A stretch of DNA of 64,000 bases, from NCBI GenBank assembly GCA_020638735.1, contig JACKHZ010000009.1:310001-374000 (forward strand), given 5' to 3'. The stretch is from Planctomycetota bacterium (GTDB lineage: Bacteria > Planctomycetota > UBA1135 > UBA2386). Below are positions 1 through 8,400 of the stretch, piece after piece (position 1 is the stretch's first letter; each line of letters begins with the position of its first letter). The position numbers and the translations under genes are program-made. The notes under the pieces are model-generated. The model did no database searches. It saw nothing but the letters and a program-made list of their open reading frames with translations, and was not told the origin of the DNA.

Positions 1-685
1 CCGGCGCGCCCGAGGCGAGCACCACCCGACCGACCAGCGCGCCGCCCGGATCGAGCTGGAAGTCGATGCCGTCCAGGTCGGCGGTGTCGACGCGACCGCG
101 GGCGAAGCCGTCGGCGAGGCAGGTCAACCCGTGGTTCATGCCAGGCGGCACGCCGGTGATCTTGAACCGGCCGTCGGCGTCGCTGCGCACGCGGAAACCA
201 GGCGGGGCCTCGGCGAACCAGGCCCACATCGCGCCGTGCGACAGCGAGTACAGCGCGACCTCGGCATCGGCGACCGGATGTCCGGCGCCGTCGGCGACGC
301 GGCCGCGCAGCGTCACCGCCTGCTTCAGCTCGAGGTGCAGCGGCTCGCGCGCCGCGGCGTCACCGCGCAGGTAGGACATCGCCACGCGATCGCCCTGCCT
401 CGCGAACAGCACGAAGAACTCGAAGCCCCAGTCGTTGCCGGCGAGCCACTCGACGTCCTTCATGGCGAAGGCGCCGTCGTCGCGGGCGAAGCTGTCGGCG
501 ACCACCGTCGCCGCTTCGCTGCGGTAGTCGTGGTGCCACAGCATCAGCCGCGGGCTGTGGCGCGCGGCGGGGTCGGCGCCGATGACCTCGCCGGTCACGT
601 CGTGGCGCAGCGGCTGCTGACACCCGACGGACGGCGCCGCGACCGACAGCGCGAACAGCGAGCAGACGACGACCGGCGTGCGCAT
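1..685 (-). CDS. Lipoprotein with carboxypeptidase-regulatory-like domain (partial)
   Basis: The gene runs off the left edge of the window, so its C-terminus is missing. Translation from the ATG at 685 gives a short hydrophobic leader ending in a lipobox (SVGC, Cys about residue 22), so it is probably exported and lipid-anchored. Downstream are beta-sandwich segments of the carboxypeptidase regulatory-like type, including DADGRFKITGVPPG, which is the usual signature of that fold. A good ribosome binding site (AAAGGAGGT) lies 5 nt before the ATG, and a TAGCAT hexamer lies further upstream. It follows the subtilisin gene by 31 bp on the same strand, so the two are probably cotranscribed. The lipoprotein at 43008-43715 has the same architecture. 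Its role is unknown; such domains usually bind or scaffold surface partners. Confidence 0.75.
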   Translation of the reverse strand, partial: MRTPVVVCSLFALSVAAPSVGCQQPLRHDVTGEVIGADPAARHSPRLMLWHHDYRSEAATVVADSFARDDGAFAMKDVEWLAGNDWGFEFFVLFARQGDRVAMSYLRGDAAAREPLHLELKQAVTLRGRVADGAGHPVADAEVALYSLSHGAMWAWFAEAPPGFRVRSDADGRFKITGVPPGMNHGLTCLADGFARGRVDTADLDGIDFQLDPGGALVGRVVLASGAP

Positions 686-716
686 CGTGGACCTCCTTTC
701 TGGACGGCCGACGATG

Positions 717-2339
717 CTACCGCTTCTCGCCACCGACCGCCGCGCGCGCCGCCGACACCGCCGCGTCGGCCTGCAGCAGCCCGGCGCCGTAGGTCGTGTC
801 GCGCCCCGGTTCCCCGAGGTCCTTGCAGCTCTGCTCGAGCACTTCCTTGACGCGGAACGCCATCAGGTCCGGCGCCGCCGACAGCACCAACGCGGCGACC
901 CCGGCGGCGTGCGGACCGGAGAACGAGTTGCCGCGCGGTCCGACGATGAGGCCGTAGCCAGCGTCGTCGCGCCACTGCACCCGCACCGGCCGGCCCTCCA
1001 TCTCGGCCCGATGCCAGACCGGAAAGCCCGCCGCACAGCCGGCGACGTCGGGCTTCTGCAGCGGCGCGGACGGCGGGAAGTCGAGGAAGAACGGCACGTC
1101 GCTCCACGTGCACGGACCGCGGCTGCTGAACGCCGGCGCGACGCCATCCTGGCCGATGCCGCTGGCGGCGATCACGCACGGGATGTCCTTCGGCAGCGCG
1201 ATCTGCCGCCCCTCGGGCTGCTGCTGCGCGAAGTTGCCGGCGCCGCCGACCGCGACCACCCCGCAGGCGGCGAGGTGCTCGTGCGCGGTGCGGAACACGC
1301 CGCGGTAGCTGCCGAGGTCGTAGCCGACCCACATGTAGCTCATCGACAGCACGTCGGCGCCCATCGCCGCCGCGTACTCGTAGGCGCGCAGCGAGCCCAT
1401 GCCGCGCAGCACCATCAGCCGCGCGTCCTTGGCGACGCCGGTGACGGTGCTCTGCTCGCCGACGGGCCACGGCCGACCGGCGACGATGCCGCCGCACATC
1501 GTGCCGTGCGACTTCTCGCCGTCGCCGACGACGAAGCGCGTGTCGCCGCCGAAGTCCCAGCCGAACAGGTCGTCGACGAAGCCGTTGTGGTCGTCGTCGA
1601 CGCCGTCCGGCGCGGCGCCCTCGCCGGGGTTGCGCCACAGCGCCTCGACCAGCGGCTCCATGCACAGCACGCCGCTGTCGAGCAGCGCGACGACGACGCC
1701 CTCGCCGGTGGCGCCGAGCTGCCACGCCGCCGGCGCGCGCACCGCCTCGAGGTTCCACGGCACCGCCGACGCCACGACCGCCGCCGGCCGCGCCGCCGCG
1801 GCGGCCAACAGCTGCAGCGCCCGCCGTTCGTCGGCTTCGCGTTCGACGAGCCACGGCTCGTCGCGGCCCTGGTGACGGTGCTGCACCGAGCCGCGCTGGG
1901 TCTGCAGGTGCACGTAGGCGACCTCGGGCAGCGCACACAGCCGCCCGACCGCCGCCGGGGTCGCGTCGCAGGCGAAGCCGTCGACGATCCAGAAGCGCTG
2001 CAGTTCGCGCAGCTCGCCGGCCGCCTCGAGCGCCTCCACCTCGTCGCGGACCGCGAGCCAGCTGTCGTCGGCGTCCCGGTGCAGGCGCGCCAGCACCTCC
2101 CGCCGCGTCTCGCGCCGCGCGGCGTCGTGATGGTCCGCGCACCACGCCTCGTAGTCGCCGCCCTTGGCGAACAGCTGGGCCTTCATGCGTACGAACACCG
2201 GTCGCGCCCGTGCACCGTCGCGCAGCACCGCGTCGCACGGCGCCACGGACGCGGCAGGCGTCTGCGCCGCGGCTGCGCCGAGCGCGCACAGCGACGACAA
2301 CAGGAACGACACCCGGGACGACGGCGCGCAGCGTGACAT
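717..2339 (-). CDS. Secreted subtilisin-like serine protease (S8 family)
   Basis: A 540-residue exported protease. The start at 2339 (MSRCAPSS) is chosen because a signal peptide follows at once and AAGGAC sits just upstream; an in-frame extension to 2456 is rejected as non-signal sequence. The likely cleavage is AAA/Q, giving mature N-terminal Gln. The S8 catalytic triad is visible: Asp221 in LLDSGV, His278 in SHGTMCGG and Ser474 in NSFSGPHAAG. An oxyanion-hole Asn lies in GGAGN. The roughly 200-residue stretch before the Asp is longer than a simple propeptide and may be an inhibitor-like pro-domain. Its downstream neighbour at 1-685 is a lipoprotein. The substrate cannot be inferred. Confidence 0.9.
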   Translation of the reverse strand: MSRCAPSSRVSFLLSSLCALGAAAAQTPAASVAPCDAVLRDGARARPVFVRMKAQLFAKGGDYEAWCADHHDAARRETRREVLARLHRDADDSWLAVRDEVEALEAAGELRELQRFWIVDGFACDATPAAVGRLCALPEVAYVHLQTQRGSVQHRHQGRDEPWLVEREADERRALQLLAAAAARPAAVVASAVPWNLEAVRAPAAWQLGATGEGVVVALLDSGVLCMEPLVEALWRNPGEGAAPDGVDDDHNGFVDDLFGWDFGGDTRFVVGDGEKSHGTMCGGIVAGRPWPVGEQSTVTGVAKDARLMVLRGMGSLRAYEYAAAMGADVLSMSYMWVGYDLGSYRGVFRTAHEHLAACGVVAVGGAGNFAQQQPEGRQIALPKDIPCVIAASGIGQDGVAPAFSSRGPCTWSDVPFFLDFPPSAPLQKPDVAGCAAGFPVWHRAEMEGRPVRVQWRDDAGYGLIVGPRGNSFSGPHAAGVAALVLSAAPDLMAFRVKEVLEQSCKDLGEPGRDTTYGAGLLQADAAVSAARAAVGGEKR

Positions 2340-2550
2340 GGTCAGGTCCTTGGCATGGGCGAACGGAGCTGCCGGCAAGGGTCGTCGACCGGACCGCTCC
2401 GGTCCAGGGCTCACCGCGAACCGCGCGGCGCGCGACCGCCCCTCCGCACCGGTCACCGTTGCCGCGGTCGGGACGCGCCATTGCGGCGGCCGTGTGGTTC
2501 AATCGAAGAGGCGGTCGCGCGCCCGGACCGCCCCACTCCGCCCCTCTCCG

Positions 2551-3945
2551 ATGCTCGGCTTCCTGCTCGCCGCCGCGACCGCCGCGGTCCTCTATGCGCT
2601 GACGGCGTTCTACCCGCCCCAGTCGGAGGACTGGATCCATCTCGAGATCCTCTGCCGGCAGCAGTCGTGGCTCGCCGCGTTCGACCTGCCGGTCTCGCAC
2701 TCGCGGCCGGTGTGGTTCGTCAGCCTGTGGGTCCTGCTGCCGGAGGGCTTCGACCACCCCGAACGCATCCGCGCGGTGCTGTTCGGCATGCACGCGGTGA
2801 TCGCCTGGCTGGTCGGGGTGCTGGCGCGCGCGCTCGGCGCGTCGCCGCGGCGCGCGCTGCTGACAGTGGCGCTGTTCCTGTGCTTCCCGACGGTGAAGGG
2901 CCTGGCGTGGCTGCTGGCGATCTCGACGCCGGAACACGTGATGCTGATGCTCGTCGCGCTGATCGTCACCGTCGCGCATGCCCGGCGCCCACGCGCCGCC
3001 ACCGGCGTCGCGCTGCTGGTCGCGCAGGTGCTGGCCGTCGGCAGCCACTCGGCGGCCGCCTTCCTGCCGTTCTGCGTCGCGGTGATGGCCGCCGCCGTCT
3101 CGCCGCGCGGCTGGCGGGTGCTGCTCGACCCGTGGCTCATCGCCGAGGCAGTGGTCGGCTCGGGCCTGGTGCTGCTGATCGCGAGCCTGCCCGCCACCGA
3201 GCGCTACCACACCCTGCGCAGCCTCGCTGCCATCGGCGCCAACGGCGCGCGGGCGCTGCTGTCGCTGCTGCCCGAGACGCTGCGCGCCCCGGCGATCGAA
3301 GGGCTGCGCGGCGCCCACGGCGCCTTCGGCAGCGCGTTCGGCTTCGCGCTCTGCGCGGCGACTGCAGCCGCGATGGCATGGGTGCTCTGGCGCGCCGACC
3401 GGGTCGTGCGGGCGCTGCTGCTGATCGCGCTGATCGACCTCGTCCCGCCGGTGCTGACGGCCGGCTTCGTCATCCGCTACGCCTACTTCCCCGCGGCGGT
3501 GGTCGCCGTCGCGCTGCTGCTGCGCGCCAGGCCGACACCGCGCTGGATCGTGCCGCTCGCGCTGCTGGCAGCCGGCTGGATCTACGACACCGCGGTCGAC
3601 GTCGCCGAGATCCGCGCTGGCGGCGACATCGGCATCGCCGTGGTCGAGTCGGCCCGCCGGATCCGCGAGGAGGTCGGCCCGACGACGCAGGTCGTGCTGG
3701 TCGACCCGCCCGGCGAGGTCGGCGCCGAACGCGACGTGCCGGTGTTCAACTGGGGCCTGCAGAAGGCCCTGACGCGCCTGGGCGTGGCCGGCCCGTGGCG
3801 AATCGTGCGCACCCGCGGCTACATGACCAACACCGACGTCGAGCTGTTGCCAGCCGACGCCGTCGAGGAGCTGGCCAGCCGCGGCCAGGACGTGCGGCGC
3901 TGGGACCCGAGCGTTCGGCGCTTCGTGCGGCTGGACGCGAAGTAG
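2551..3945 (+). CDS. Multi-pass membrane protein, possibly GT-C-type glycosyltransferase
   Basis: A 464-residue polytopic membrane protein. About nine to ten hydrophobic segments fill roughly residues 1-350, followed by a soluble C-terminal domain of about 110 residues. The first loop after TM1 is rich in charged and aromatic residues (QSEDWIHLEI), the position where GT-C enzymes carry acidic catalytic residues, but I see no diagnostic motif. The start at 2551 is taken because the hydrophobic core begins there; in-frame upstream sequence back to 2164 overlaps the divergent protease gene and looks non-coding. It converges with the methyltransferase at 3960 with only 14 bp between stops. A surface-polysaccharide role is inferred from neighbours only. 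Confidence 0.65.
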   Translation: MLGFLLAAATAAVLYALTAFYPPQSEDWIHLEILCRQQSWLAAFDLPVSHSRPVWFVSLWVLLPEGFDHPERIRAVLFGMHAVIAWLVGVLARALGASPRRALLTVALFLCFPTVKGLAWLLAISTPEHVMLMLVALIVTVAHARRPRAATGVALLVAQVLAVGSHSAAAFLPFCVAVMAAAVSPRGWRVLLDPWLIAEAVVGSGLVLLIASLPATERYHTLRSLAAIGANGARALLSLLPETLRAPAIEGLRGAHGAFGSAFGFALCAATAAAMAWVLWRADRVVRALLLIALIDLVPPVLTAGFVIRYAYFPAAVVAVALLLRARPTPRWIVPLALLAAGWIYDTAVDVAEIRAGGDIGIAVVESARRIREEVGPTTQVVLVDPPGEVGAERDVPVFNWGLQKALTRLGVAGPWRIVRTRGYMTNTDVELLPADAVEELASRGQDVRRWDPSVRRFVRLDAK

Positions 3946-3959
3946 CGCCGCGCAGCCCT

Positions 3960-4706
3960 TCAGGCGGCCGGCTTCTTGGCCAGCGCCAGGATCGTCAGAC
4001 CGAACGGCAGCCCGACGCGGCTGACCAGCGGCGCCTCGCTGCGCAGCAGCGCGCCGAACAGCGGGTTGATCCATCCGCCGGTCACCGAGACGTCGGAGCG
4101 GGCCTGCTTGGGCGGCAGCAGGCGGTCCTTCAGCCGCTTCGCCGCGGCGAGCGGGAACAGCAGGCAGTTGGCGTAGCTGAGTCGCTCGATCTCGAAGCCC
4201 TGCGCACGCAGCAACCGGCGGGTCTCGCCGCGCGAGAACCGCGCCCAGGTGTGCACGAGTTCGTCGTGGCGGCCACGCAGCCACATGTAGGCCGGCAGCC
4301 GCAGCAGCAGGTGCCCGCCCGGGCGCAGCACGCGGAAGAACTCTGCCAAGGCGTGTGGCGCCTGCTCGCGCCGGCACGAGCTGACCACGTCGAACGACGT
4401 GATCAGGTCGAACGAGTCGGCGGCGAACGGCAGCTCGAGGATCGACGCCCGGGCCAGCCGCGGCAGGCCGCGCTCGCTGCAGAAACCCACCGCCTCGGGG
4501 GCGAGGTCGACGCCGACCGTCCAGCCGTAGTCCTGCAGGTACTCGAGGGTCGAGCCCGTGCCACAGCCGGCGTCGAGGATGCGCAGCGCGCCGTCTTCGC
4601 GCGCGACGAACCGGTCGAGCACCGCCCGCGTGATCGCGCGCATGCCGCGGTACCACCAGTGGTGGTCCTCGGCGCGGTACATCATCTCGTATTCGGCGTG
4701 TTCCAC
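3960..4706 (-). CDS. Class I SAM-dependent methyltransferase
   Basis: 248 residues. The N-terminal EDHHWWYRG signature and the SAM-binding glycine motif ILDAGCGTGS (about residues 43-52) place it in the Methyltransf_11/25-like family. The later RVLRPGGHLLLRLP strand is typical of the fold. The start is a GTG at 4706; the next Met would remove part of the conserved N-terminus. It is the last gene of a leftward unit with a radical SAM enzyme, GT2, DegT aminotransferase and a membrane glycosyltransferase, which suggests methylation of a sugar or lipid intermediate. The substrate is not visible from sequence. Confidence 0.8.
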   Translation of the reverse strand: MEHAEYEMMYRAEDHHWWYRGMRAITRAVLDRFVAREDGALRILDAGCGTGSTLEYLQDYGWTVGVDLAPEAVGFCSERGLPRLARASILELPFAADSFDLITSFDVVSSCRREQAPHALAEFFRVLRPGGHLLLRLPAYMWLRGRHDELVHTWARFSRGETRRLLRAQGFEIERLSYANCLLFPLAAAKRLKDRLLPPKQARSDVSVTGGWINPLFGALLRSEAPLVSRVGLPFGLTILALAKKPAA

Positions 4707-4746
4707 GGCGTTCGCCTGCTGACGCCTCGGGAGCAGCGGGCGTCGA

Positions 4747-6069
4747 TCAGACCGGCACGAACGGGCTCTCGTCGAGCGCGATGCCGAACTCGAGGTCGGC
4801 CGCCAGCTTCGACAACGCGATCAGCAGCGTCTTGTCGTGGGCCAGCAGCAGCTCGGGCTCGAACGGGATCGGCTTCTTGGTCGTCATCGCCTCGGCGATG
4901 GAGTGCTGCGAGTCCACGCGACCGATCAGGAAGCGCTCGTCCTCGCGCGTCGGCTGACCGAGGATGTTGAGCGGGAACACCTTGCCGGCCGGGGTCACCG
5001 TCAGCCGGTAGTGCACCAGCATGTTGACCAGGTCGTGGTTGACGTACGGCAGCGGGTTGGCCTCGGGGTTCGTGATCGACGCGAACGTGTCGGCGATGCT
5101 GATCTTCAGGTCGCCGTGCGCGCCGCTGCGTTGGCCCTCGCGCACCTCGTCGAGGATCGCGCCGAGCTCGGCGCGCTGCTCCGGCGAGTAGTCGTCCGCG
5201 GCCCACACCGACACCGAGCGCAGGTCGAAGAAGTGCATTCCCAGCTCCTGGGCGAAGGCCACCGCCTTCGGGATGTCGCGGAAGATCTCCGGCGTCACCA
5301 CATAGCTGGTGCCGATGCCGACCGGCGAGCCGGTCTCCTGCTTGCGCGCCATCAGCATGCGGGCGTTCTTCGTCACGCGGTCGAAGTGATCGACGCCCAT
5401 CATCTTGATGTAGCTGTCGCGATCGTGCGCGGTGAAGCTGATCCGGATCTGCGACAGCTGCATCAGCAGGTCCTGGATCTTCGGATTGTGCAGCGCGTTG
5501 CCGATCGTGTAGAGGTTGACGCGCAGGCCGCGCTCGATGCCCTTGGCGAACACCTCGGCGACCGCCGGCGACAGCAGCGGCTCGAGCCCGCCGCTGACGT
5601 CCATGTTCTTGCCCTTGCTGTCGGCGAACTCGTCGATGATGGCGAGGAACTCCGACGCGGCGAGGATGCGCTGGTCGCCGTAGTCACGGTCGCGGCGGTA
5701 GCAGAACGTGCAGTTGACGTTGCAGTCGGCGCTGATGAACAGCTCGAGGGTCTCGAACGGGTTCTGCGGCCTGCGGTCGCGCAGCACCTGCATGGTGCGG
5801 GCGTGGTCGCTGGTCAGCCGGTGGATCGTCTTCGTCAGGTAGAAGAACGGCGACCGCGCGAACTTCGCCTGCGTCGTCGCCGACAACCGCGCATCGGCGT
5901 AGATCGCCTTCAGCTGGTCCTTGCTGACACCGAACTGCTCGCAGAGCTCGGCCGACGGCACGAACGGGCGGGCGGTGATCGCATCGAGGACGCGCTGCGC
6001 GACGCCCGGCTCGGCGCGATCGCTGGCGGTTGGCACGACAGGGGCAGTTCGTTCGCTTCCCATACTCAT
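4747..6069 (-). CDS. Radical SAM domain protein in glycan gene cluster
   Basis: About 440 residues. The [4Fe-4S]/SAM motif is CNVNCTFC, a canonical CX3CX2C, and it lies unusually far in (about residue 115) behind a soluble N-terminal region. The strand-2 glycine motif appears as DVSGGLEP. No C-terminal SPASM-type cysteine cluster is seen. The start is uncertain: in-frame ATGs occur at 6108, 6093, 6069 and 6063. I chose 6069 because GAGAA precedes it and the region upstream is unusually A+T-rich, like a leader. It sits between a methyltransferase and a GT2 gene, so modification of a surface sugar, lipid or peptide is plausible but unproven. Confidence 0.8.
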   Translation of the reverse strand: MSMGSERTAPVVPTASDRAEPGVAQRVLDAITARPFVPSAELCEQFGVSKDQLKAIYADARLSATTQAKFARSPFFYLTKTIHRLTSDHARTMQVLRDRRPQNPFETLELFISADCNVNCTFCYRRDRDYGDQRILAASEFLAIIDEFADSKGKNMDVSGGLEPLLSPAVAEVFAKGIERGLRVNLYTIGNALHNPKIQDLLMQLSQIRISFTAHDRDSYIKMMGVDHFDRVTKNARMLMARKQETGSPVGIGTSYVVTPEIFRDIPKAVAFAQELGMHFFDLRSVSVWAADDYSPEQRAELGAILDEVREGQRSGAHGDLKISIADTFASITNPEANPLPYVNHDLVNMLVHYRLTVTPAGKVFPLNILGQPTREDERFLIGRVDSQHSIAEAMTTKKPIPFEPELLLAHDKTLLIALSKLAADLEFGIALDESPFVPV

Positions 6070-6193
6070 CTCAAGGTTCTCGTTCGGCGGCATGACAGCA
6101 TGCCCCATGCGCGGCGGCGCGGGTCGCCAAAATGCGCGCTTGTCTCATTGTCGGTCATGCGAAAGAACGCGGCCGCGCCTTCGCCCGGGGCGG

Positions 6194-7135
6194 TCACGCC
6201 TCCGACCGGCCGTTGCGAACGACGTCTCGCACGACGAATTGCGGCCGCTTGTTGGCGGTCAGGTAGGTGCGTCCGATGTACTCGCCGGCCACCCCCATGA
6301 CGATCAGCTGGGCGCCGCTGAACACCAGCAGCGCGGCCATCAGCGACGTCCAGCCTTCGACCGTTCCGTAGAACAGCTTGTAGGCGACGACGAACAGCGT
6401 GAACAGGAAGCCGGCGCCGGCGAACACGAAGCCGAGCAGCGTGGCGATGCGCAACGGCATCACCGAGAAGCCGACGAACATGATCAGGTAGAGGCGGATC
6501 AGCCGGCGCAGGTTGTAGCCGCTCTGCCCGGCGGCGCGCTCGTCGTGGCGCACCTCGAGGGTGCCGATCTTCTGCGTCACCTGCAGGATCAGGCCGTCGA
6601 TGTAGACGTACGGACCGTCGTAGCGACAGACCTGCTCGGCGACGAACGCCGACATGCAGCGGAAGCTCGACAGGTAGAGCCCGCGCGGTTTGTCGAGCAG
6701 GAAGTCGCTGACGCGGTTGGTCAGCCAGCTGCCGAGGTTGCGGCCGAGGCTGTGCTTCTTGTCGGCGTAGTACGAATAGACGACGTCGTGGCCCCCGTCC
6801 CGCGCGTGCTGCAGCAGCCGCAGCGCCTCGGACGGCGGGTTCTGCAGGTCGTCGTCCATGGTCACGATCCACTCGCCGCTGGCGTGGTTGAGACCGGCCA
6901 TCACCGCGTTGTACTCGCCGAAGTTGCGCGACAGCTTGACCAGCGTCACCGCGCGCGGCGCGTCCTTCATCAGCTGCTCGGCGAGCTCGGCGGTGTTGTC
7001 CGGGCTGCCGTCGTTGACCAGCACCAGCTCGCAGCCGCCGTCGACCTCGAGCTGACCGAGCTCGCGGATCAGGCGCTCGATGCTGTCCGCGGAGCGGTAC
7101 AGCGGCACGACGATGCTCAGCAACGGTCGCGTCAT
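6194..7135 (-). CDS. Family 2 glycosyltransferase, GtrB/ArnC type, membrane anchored
   Basis: 313 residues. The N-terminal GT2 domain begins LLSIVVPLYRS and carries VLVNDGSPDNT and the catalytic-region acidic motif TMDDDLQNPP. Two strong transmembrane segments follow at about residues 225-290, the layout of polyprenyl-phosphate sugar transferases such as GtrB, ArnC and DPM1. The reaction is probably transfer of a nucleotide-activated sugar to polyprenyl phosphate at the inner membrane face. The ATG at 7135 overlaps the stop of the DegT gene by 4 bp (ATGA), showing translational coupling. Donor sugar unknown; the adjacent aminotransferase suggests an amino sugar. Confidence 0.88.
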   Translation of the reverse strand: MTRPLLSIVVPLYRSADSIERLIRELGQLEVDGGCELVLVNDGSPDNTAELAEQLMKDAPRAVTLVKLSRNFGEYNAVMAGLNHASGEWIVTMDDDLQNPPSEALRLLQHARDGGHDVVYSYYADKKHSLGRNLGSWLTNRVSDFLLDKPRGLYLSSFRCMSAFVAEQVCRYDGPYVYIDGLILQVTQKIGTLEVRHDERAAGQSGYNLRRLIRLYLIMFVGFSVMPLRIATLLGFVFAGAGFLFTLFVVAYKLFYGTVEGWTSLMAALLVFSGAQLIVMGVAGEYIGRTYLTANKRPQFVVRDVVRNGRSEA

Positions 7136-8232
7136 CGCAGCTCTCGCAGCGCGGCGAGCACCTCGTCGACGGCGGCGTCGGTCAGGTGCGGGTGCAGCGG
7201 CAGGCTGAGCACCTGCGCGGCGGCGCGTTCGGTCTCGCCGAGGCCGCCGACGCCGGCCTGGACCCGCCCGAGGTAGGCCGACTGCTGGTGCACGGCCTGC
7301 GGGTAGTGGATCGCCGCCGGGATGCGGCGCTGCTGCAGCTCGGCGAGCAGCGCGTCGCGCCGCGCGCTGCGCACGACGTACTGGTGGAACACGTGCGTCG
7401 CCCCGTCCGCGACGCGCGGCGCCTCGCAGGCGGTCTCGCCCATTCCGGCGGTGTAGCGCCGGGCCAGCTCGCGACGGCGCGCGTTGCCGTCCGCCAGCGC
7501 CGGCAGCTTGACGCGCAGGATCGCCGCCTGCAGCTCGTCGAGGCGGCTGTTGAGACCCTGGACCTTGCTGATGTAGCGCTCCTCCCAGCCGTACTGATGC
7601 AGCCGCCGCACCGACGCCGCCAGCTCCGCGTCGCCGGTCAGCACCGCGCCGCCGTCGCCGATCGCGCCGAGGTTCTTGGTCGGATAGAAGCTGAACGCCG
7701 CGAGGTCGCCCCAGGTGCCGACGGTGCGCCCGCCGAACGCCGCGCCGTGCGCCTGCGCGCAGTCCTCGAGGACCTTCAGCCCGTGCCGACGCGCGATCTC
7801 GACGCATTCGGGCGCGACCGGGTGGCCGTAGAGGTGCACCAGGATGGCCGCCTTGCAGCCAGGGTGCCGCTGCAGCGTCGCGTCGAGCTTCTCCGGGTCG
7901 ATCGTGAAGGTGCGCGGGTCGATGTCGACCAGCAGCGGGGTCGCGCCGCACAGCTCGATCGCGCTGACGGTCGCCACCGCGGTGTGCGACACGGTGACGA
8001 CGGTGTCACCGGCGCCGACGCCGAGCGCGCGCAGCGCCAGGTGCAGCGCGTCGGTGCCGTTGCCGACGCCGATGCAGTGCGCAGCTCCGGTCGCCGCGGC
8101 GAACTCCTTCTCGAAGCCGCCGACCTCCGGCCCGAGGATGTAGTGGCCGCTGGTCAGGACACGCTGGATCGCGGCGTCCACCGCGGCGCGGTGGGCCTCG
8201 TAGTCGGCGATGGGCAGGAAGGGGAAGCGCAT
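7132..8232 (-). CDS. DegT/DnrJ/EryC1-family sugar aminotransferase
   Basis: 366 residues from the ATG at 8232. Family features in order: the HYILGPEVGGFEKEFA N-terminus, the NGTDALHLAL cofactor loop, VLEDCAQAHGA, and the PLP-binding lysine in SFYPTKNLGAIGDGG. The enzyme makes an amino group on a nucleotide-linked keto-sugar using PLP and glutamate or glutamine. It is coupled to the downstream GT2. An in-frame ATG at 8289 would add 19 residues of non-family sequence, so the later start is preferred. The exact sugar product cannot be read from sequence. Confidence 0.9.
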   Translation of the reverse strand: MRFPFLPIADYEAHRAAVDAAIQRVLTSGHYILGPEVGGFEKEFAAATGAAHCIGVGNGTDALHLALRALGVGAGDTVVTVSHTAVATVSAIELCGATPLLVDIDPRTFTIDPEKLDATLQRHPGCKAAILVHLYGHPVAPECVEIARRHGLKVLEDCAQAHGAAFGGRTVGTWGDLAAFSFYPTKNLGAIGDGGAVLTGDAELAASVRRLHQYGWEERYISKVQGLNSRLDELQAAILRVKLPALADGNARRRELARRYTAGMGETACEAPRVADGATHVFHQYVVRSARRDALLAELQQRRIPAAIHYPQAVHQQSAYLGRVQAGVGGLGETERAAAQVLSLPLHPHLTDAAVDEVLAALRELR

Positions 8233-8400
8233 GGTCACGGCGAACGGGGCGAGCATGCTAGCGGCGACCGGGTCCGGTCGCAGCTGCACAACACCCGTTC
8301 ACGATGGCATCGACCGGCCGACACCCGCCGCTGCAGCCGCGCCCCGTGCGGCCGGTCGCGGCGTCGGCTCGCCGCCGCCGGCGCCGTCCCGCGACGACCG

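Noticed and set aside
595..4656. Very long (over 1300-codon) open frame on the minus strand
   Set aside because: It overlaps three better-supported genes, is extremely Arg/Ala/Pro-rich and has no motifs; such frames are expected by chance at this G+C.
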